Below, piece by piece: positions 62,250-64,000 of a stretch of 64,000 nucleotides of DNA (within the stretch, counting starts at the first letter, position 1; the number at the start of each line of letters is the position of its first letter). Made by a program: the position numbers and the translations under genes. The stretch lies in NCBI RefSeq assembly GCF_013694245.2, contig NZ_CP059322.2, positions 6,021,001-6,085,000 on the forward strand. Direction: 5' to 3'. This stretch comes from Micromonospora ferruginea. Its GTDB lineage: Bacteria > Actinomycetota > Actinomycetes > Mycobacteriales > Micromonosporaceae. The notes beneath the pieces were generated by a model that was not told the DNA's origin, did not search any database, and was given only the letters and a program-made list of their open reading frames with translations.

Positions 62250-63452
62250 ATGACGATCCGGCACACGCGACGGGTGTTCCTTTCCGCCGCCACGATGATG
62301 GCGGCCGCGCTGGCCGCCACGGCCTGTGGCAGCCCGCAGGACACCGCCTCCGGCGGCGGCGACGCCGCGCCGGTCAAGGTCGGCCTGGTCTACTCCCAGT
62401 CCGGGCCGCTGGCCAGCTACGGCAAGCAGTACATCGAGGGCTTCAAGGCCGGCCTCGACTTCGCCACCAAGGGCACCGGCAAGGTCGGTGACCGGAAGAT
62501 CGAGGTGACCGAGGCCGACGACGCCGGCGACCCGGCCAAGGCGGTGTCCGCCGCCAAGGACCTGATCGGCAAGGGCACGAAGATCATCGCCGGGTCCACC
62601 TCCTCCGGGGTGGCGCTCCAGGTGGCCCCGATCGCCGCGCAGAACAAGGTGCTGTTCGTCTCCGGCCCGGCCGCCACCGACGCGGTGACCGGCGCGAACA
62701 AGTACACCTTCCGCTCCGGCAGGCAGTCGTGGCAGGACGTGGTGACCGCCAAGTCGTTCATCGGCGACGCGGCCGGCAAGAAGGTCGTCGTCTTCGCCCA
62801 GGACGGCGCGTTCGGCGACGCCAACGAGGCCGCCGTCAAGGCCGTGATCGGCGGTGCCGGCGCGAGCGTGAGCAGCGTCCGCGCGCCGGCCAGCGCCACC
62901 GAGTTCACCCCGTTCGCCAGCCAGATCAAGGCCGCCAAGCCGGACCTGCTCTTCGTCGCCTGGGCCGGCACCACGGCCGGCGCCATGTGGCAGACCCTCG
63001 ACCAGCAGGGCGTGCTCGCCGCCACCACGGTCGTCACCGGCCTGGACATCCGCGCCTCCTGGCCGACGTTCGGCGCGGCCGGCAGCAAGATCTCGTTCCT
63101 GTCGCACTACTTCGACGGCGCCAGTGACACCGAGGCGGCCAAGGCCGCCAAGGCGAAGATCCCCGGCGGCACGCTCGACCTGTTCCACCCGGACGGGTTC
63201 GCCGCCGCGCAGATGGTCGTCCGGGCCGTGCAGGAGGGCGGCGACGACGTGGAGAAGATGGTGAAGGCGCTGGAGGGCTGGGAGTTCGAGGGCGTCAAGG
63301 GCACCATGAAGATCCGCGCCGAGGACCACGCGCTGCTCCAGCCGATGTACCAGGCCAAGCTCACCGGCAGCGGCACCACGTTCACGGCCACCGCGCAGAA
63401 GACGCTGACCGGTGACGAGAGCGCGCCGCCGGTCGCGCAGATGAAGGGCTGA
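62250..63452 (+). CDS. Branched-chain amino-acid-type ABC substrate-binding lipoprotein
   Basis: 400 residues. N-terminus HTRRVFLSAATMMAAALAAT fits a twin-arginine signal (RRxFL) ending in lipobox TAC. The mature part is a LivJ/type I binding protein: VKVGLVYSQSGPLASYGKQY, EADDAGDPAKAVSAAKDLI, IIAGSTSSGVALQVAPIA, FAQDGAFGDANEAAVKAVI. Ligand could be an amino acid, urea or an aromatic acid. GGAG precedes ATG. The ATPase gene follows after three bases, so this is the start of an importer operon. Confidence 0.92.
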   Translation: MTIRHTRRVFLSAATMMAAALAATACGSPQDTASGGGDAAPVKVGLVYSQSGPLASYGKQYIEGFKAGLDFATKGTGKVGDRKIEVTEADDAGDPAKAVSAAKDLIGKGTKIIAGSTSSGVALQVAPIAAQNKVLFVSGPAATDAVTGANKYTFRSGRQSWQDVVTAKSFIGDAAGKKVVVFAQDGAFGDANEAAVKAVIGGAGASVSSVRAPASATEFTPFASQIKAAKPDLLFVAWAGTTAGAMWQTLDQQGVLAATTVVTGLDIRASWPTFGAAGSKISFLSHYFDGASDTEAAKAAKAKIPGGTLDLFHPDGFAAAQMVVRAVQEGGDDVEKMVKALEGWEFEGVKGTMKIRAEDHALLQPMYQAKLTGSGTTFTATAQKTLTGDESAPPVAQMKG

Positions 63453-63455
63453 GGA

Positions 63456-64000
63456 ATGCTCGCCACCCGCGGTCTGACCTGGCGGATCGGTGAGGTTGCC
63501 ATCGTCGACTCCGTCTACCTCGACCTTCAGCCGGGGGAGTTCCTCGGCGTGATCGGGCCCAACGGCGCCGGCAAGACCTCCCTGTTCAACCTGATCACCG
63601 GCCTGCGCCGGCCCACCGAGGGCAGGCTCCTGCTGGACGGGGCGGACGTCACCACGCTGCCCCCGCACCGGCGGGCCCGGCTCGGCCTGGGGCGCACCTT
63701 CCAGGCGTCCTCGGTCTTCGGTTCGCTGACGGTGCGGGAGAACGTCCGGCTCGCCGTACAGGCGCACCGGGGTGGCTCGATGAAGCTGTGGCGGCGGGCG
63801 GCGGCCGACCGGGACGTGGCCGCCGCCGCCGACGCGGCGCTCGACCGGGTCGGCCTGCACCACCGGGGTACGGCGCTGGCCGGCACGCTCGCCCACGGCG
63901 AGAAGCGCAAGCTGGAGATCGCCCTGCTGCTCGCCGGGGAACCCCGGGTGATGCTGCTGGACGAGCCGATGGCCGGGGTGAGCGCCGAGGACGTCCCCGA
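63456..64000 (+). CDS. ABC importer ATPase, LivG type, 3' end beyond the window
   Basis: 181 codons visible. LGVIGPNGAGKTSLFNLITG Walker A, the Q-loop in LGRTFQASSVFGSLTVRENV, a short signature segment LAHGEKRKLEIALLLAGEP (HGEKR in place of SHGEQR), and MLLDEPMAGV Walker B. ATG 63456 overlaps the ribosome site GAGG that straddles the preceding stop, showing translational coupling. Permease genes are expected downstream of the window. Confidence 0.92.
   Translation, partial: MLATRGLTWRIGEVAIVDSVYLDLQPGEFLGVIGPNGAGKTSLFNLITGLRRPTEGRLLLDGADVTTLPPHRRARLGLGRTFQASSVFGSLTVRENVRLAVQAHRGGSMKLWRRAAADRDVAAAADAALDRVGLHHRGTALAGTLAHGEKRKLEIALLLAGEPRVMLLDEPMAGVSAEDVP

Overview
The window is a 64-kb piece of a high-GC actinobacterial chromosome, most probably Micromonospora or a close relative. 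The evidence is the very high G+C, frequent GTG and TTG starts, the rex-hemA-hemC-hemD/cobA-hemB order, and many secreted glycosidases with actinobacterial signal peptides. There is no rRNA, tRNA, CRISPR array or recognisable transposase.

Layout. 1-5334: end of rex and the heme operon, all linked by 4-base overlaps except hemB. 5328-7424: FMN reductase and MerR regulator sharing a MerR-type promoter, then an XRE regulator. 7457-18789: a large secreted nuclease, a double-GNAT protein, a lytic transglycosylase, an FmdB zinc ribbon, a cyclase/STAND ATPase, a secreted phospholipase A2, a PadR regulator and a methyltransferase. 18840-22283: secreted GHL10 glycosidase and an APC permease. 22361-29209: an arabinan-utilisation locus (GH51, ABC importer, GH43 lipoprotein) divergent from its LacI regulator with two palindromic operators. 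29273-40110: mixed housekeeping genes, including a BON-methyltransferase, an ABC-F protein, a ROK kinase, a TPR protein, an Smr protein, a SET-GNAT open frame, a TetR/SDR pair with twin operators, and an M28 membrane peptidase. 40240-49111: signalling block (receiver-PP2C phosphatase, CHASE3 histidine kinase, response regulator, inositol-phosphatase), cell-wall and spermidine-synthase-like proteins, and a membrane Ser/Thr kinase. 49180-51172: TrkA/TrkH potassium uptake.

51155-57109 is the most interesting part: an accessory cassette of lower G+C bounded by two 95-bp direct repeats 5860 bp apart. It holds a shortened XRE/NB-ARC regulator, a 61-residue peptide with a 24-residue leader ending in A-Q-A and an eight-cysteine core, a TlpA/MauD-like thioredoxin, an ABC exporter without peptidase domain, an S26 signal peptidase and a MauE-like membrane protein. 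Together these could make, oxidise, cleave and export a disulfide-rich peptide, probably a bacteriocin-like product. The cassette sits at the 5' end of trkH and seems to have separated trkH from the divergent glycerophosphodiesterase gene.

57139-64000: a secreted GDPD, a large LPVTG-anchored VWA surface protein with repeat domains, and the start of a branched-chain amino-acid-type ABC importer cut by the window end. Several intergenic palindromes, a translationally coupled 59-bp tandem repeat, an ATC start candidate and a canonical -1 slippery heptamer are described in the findings.
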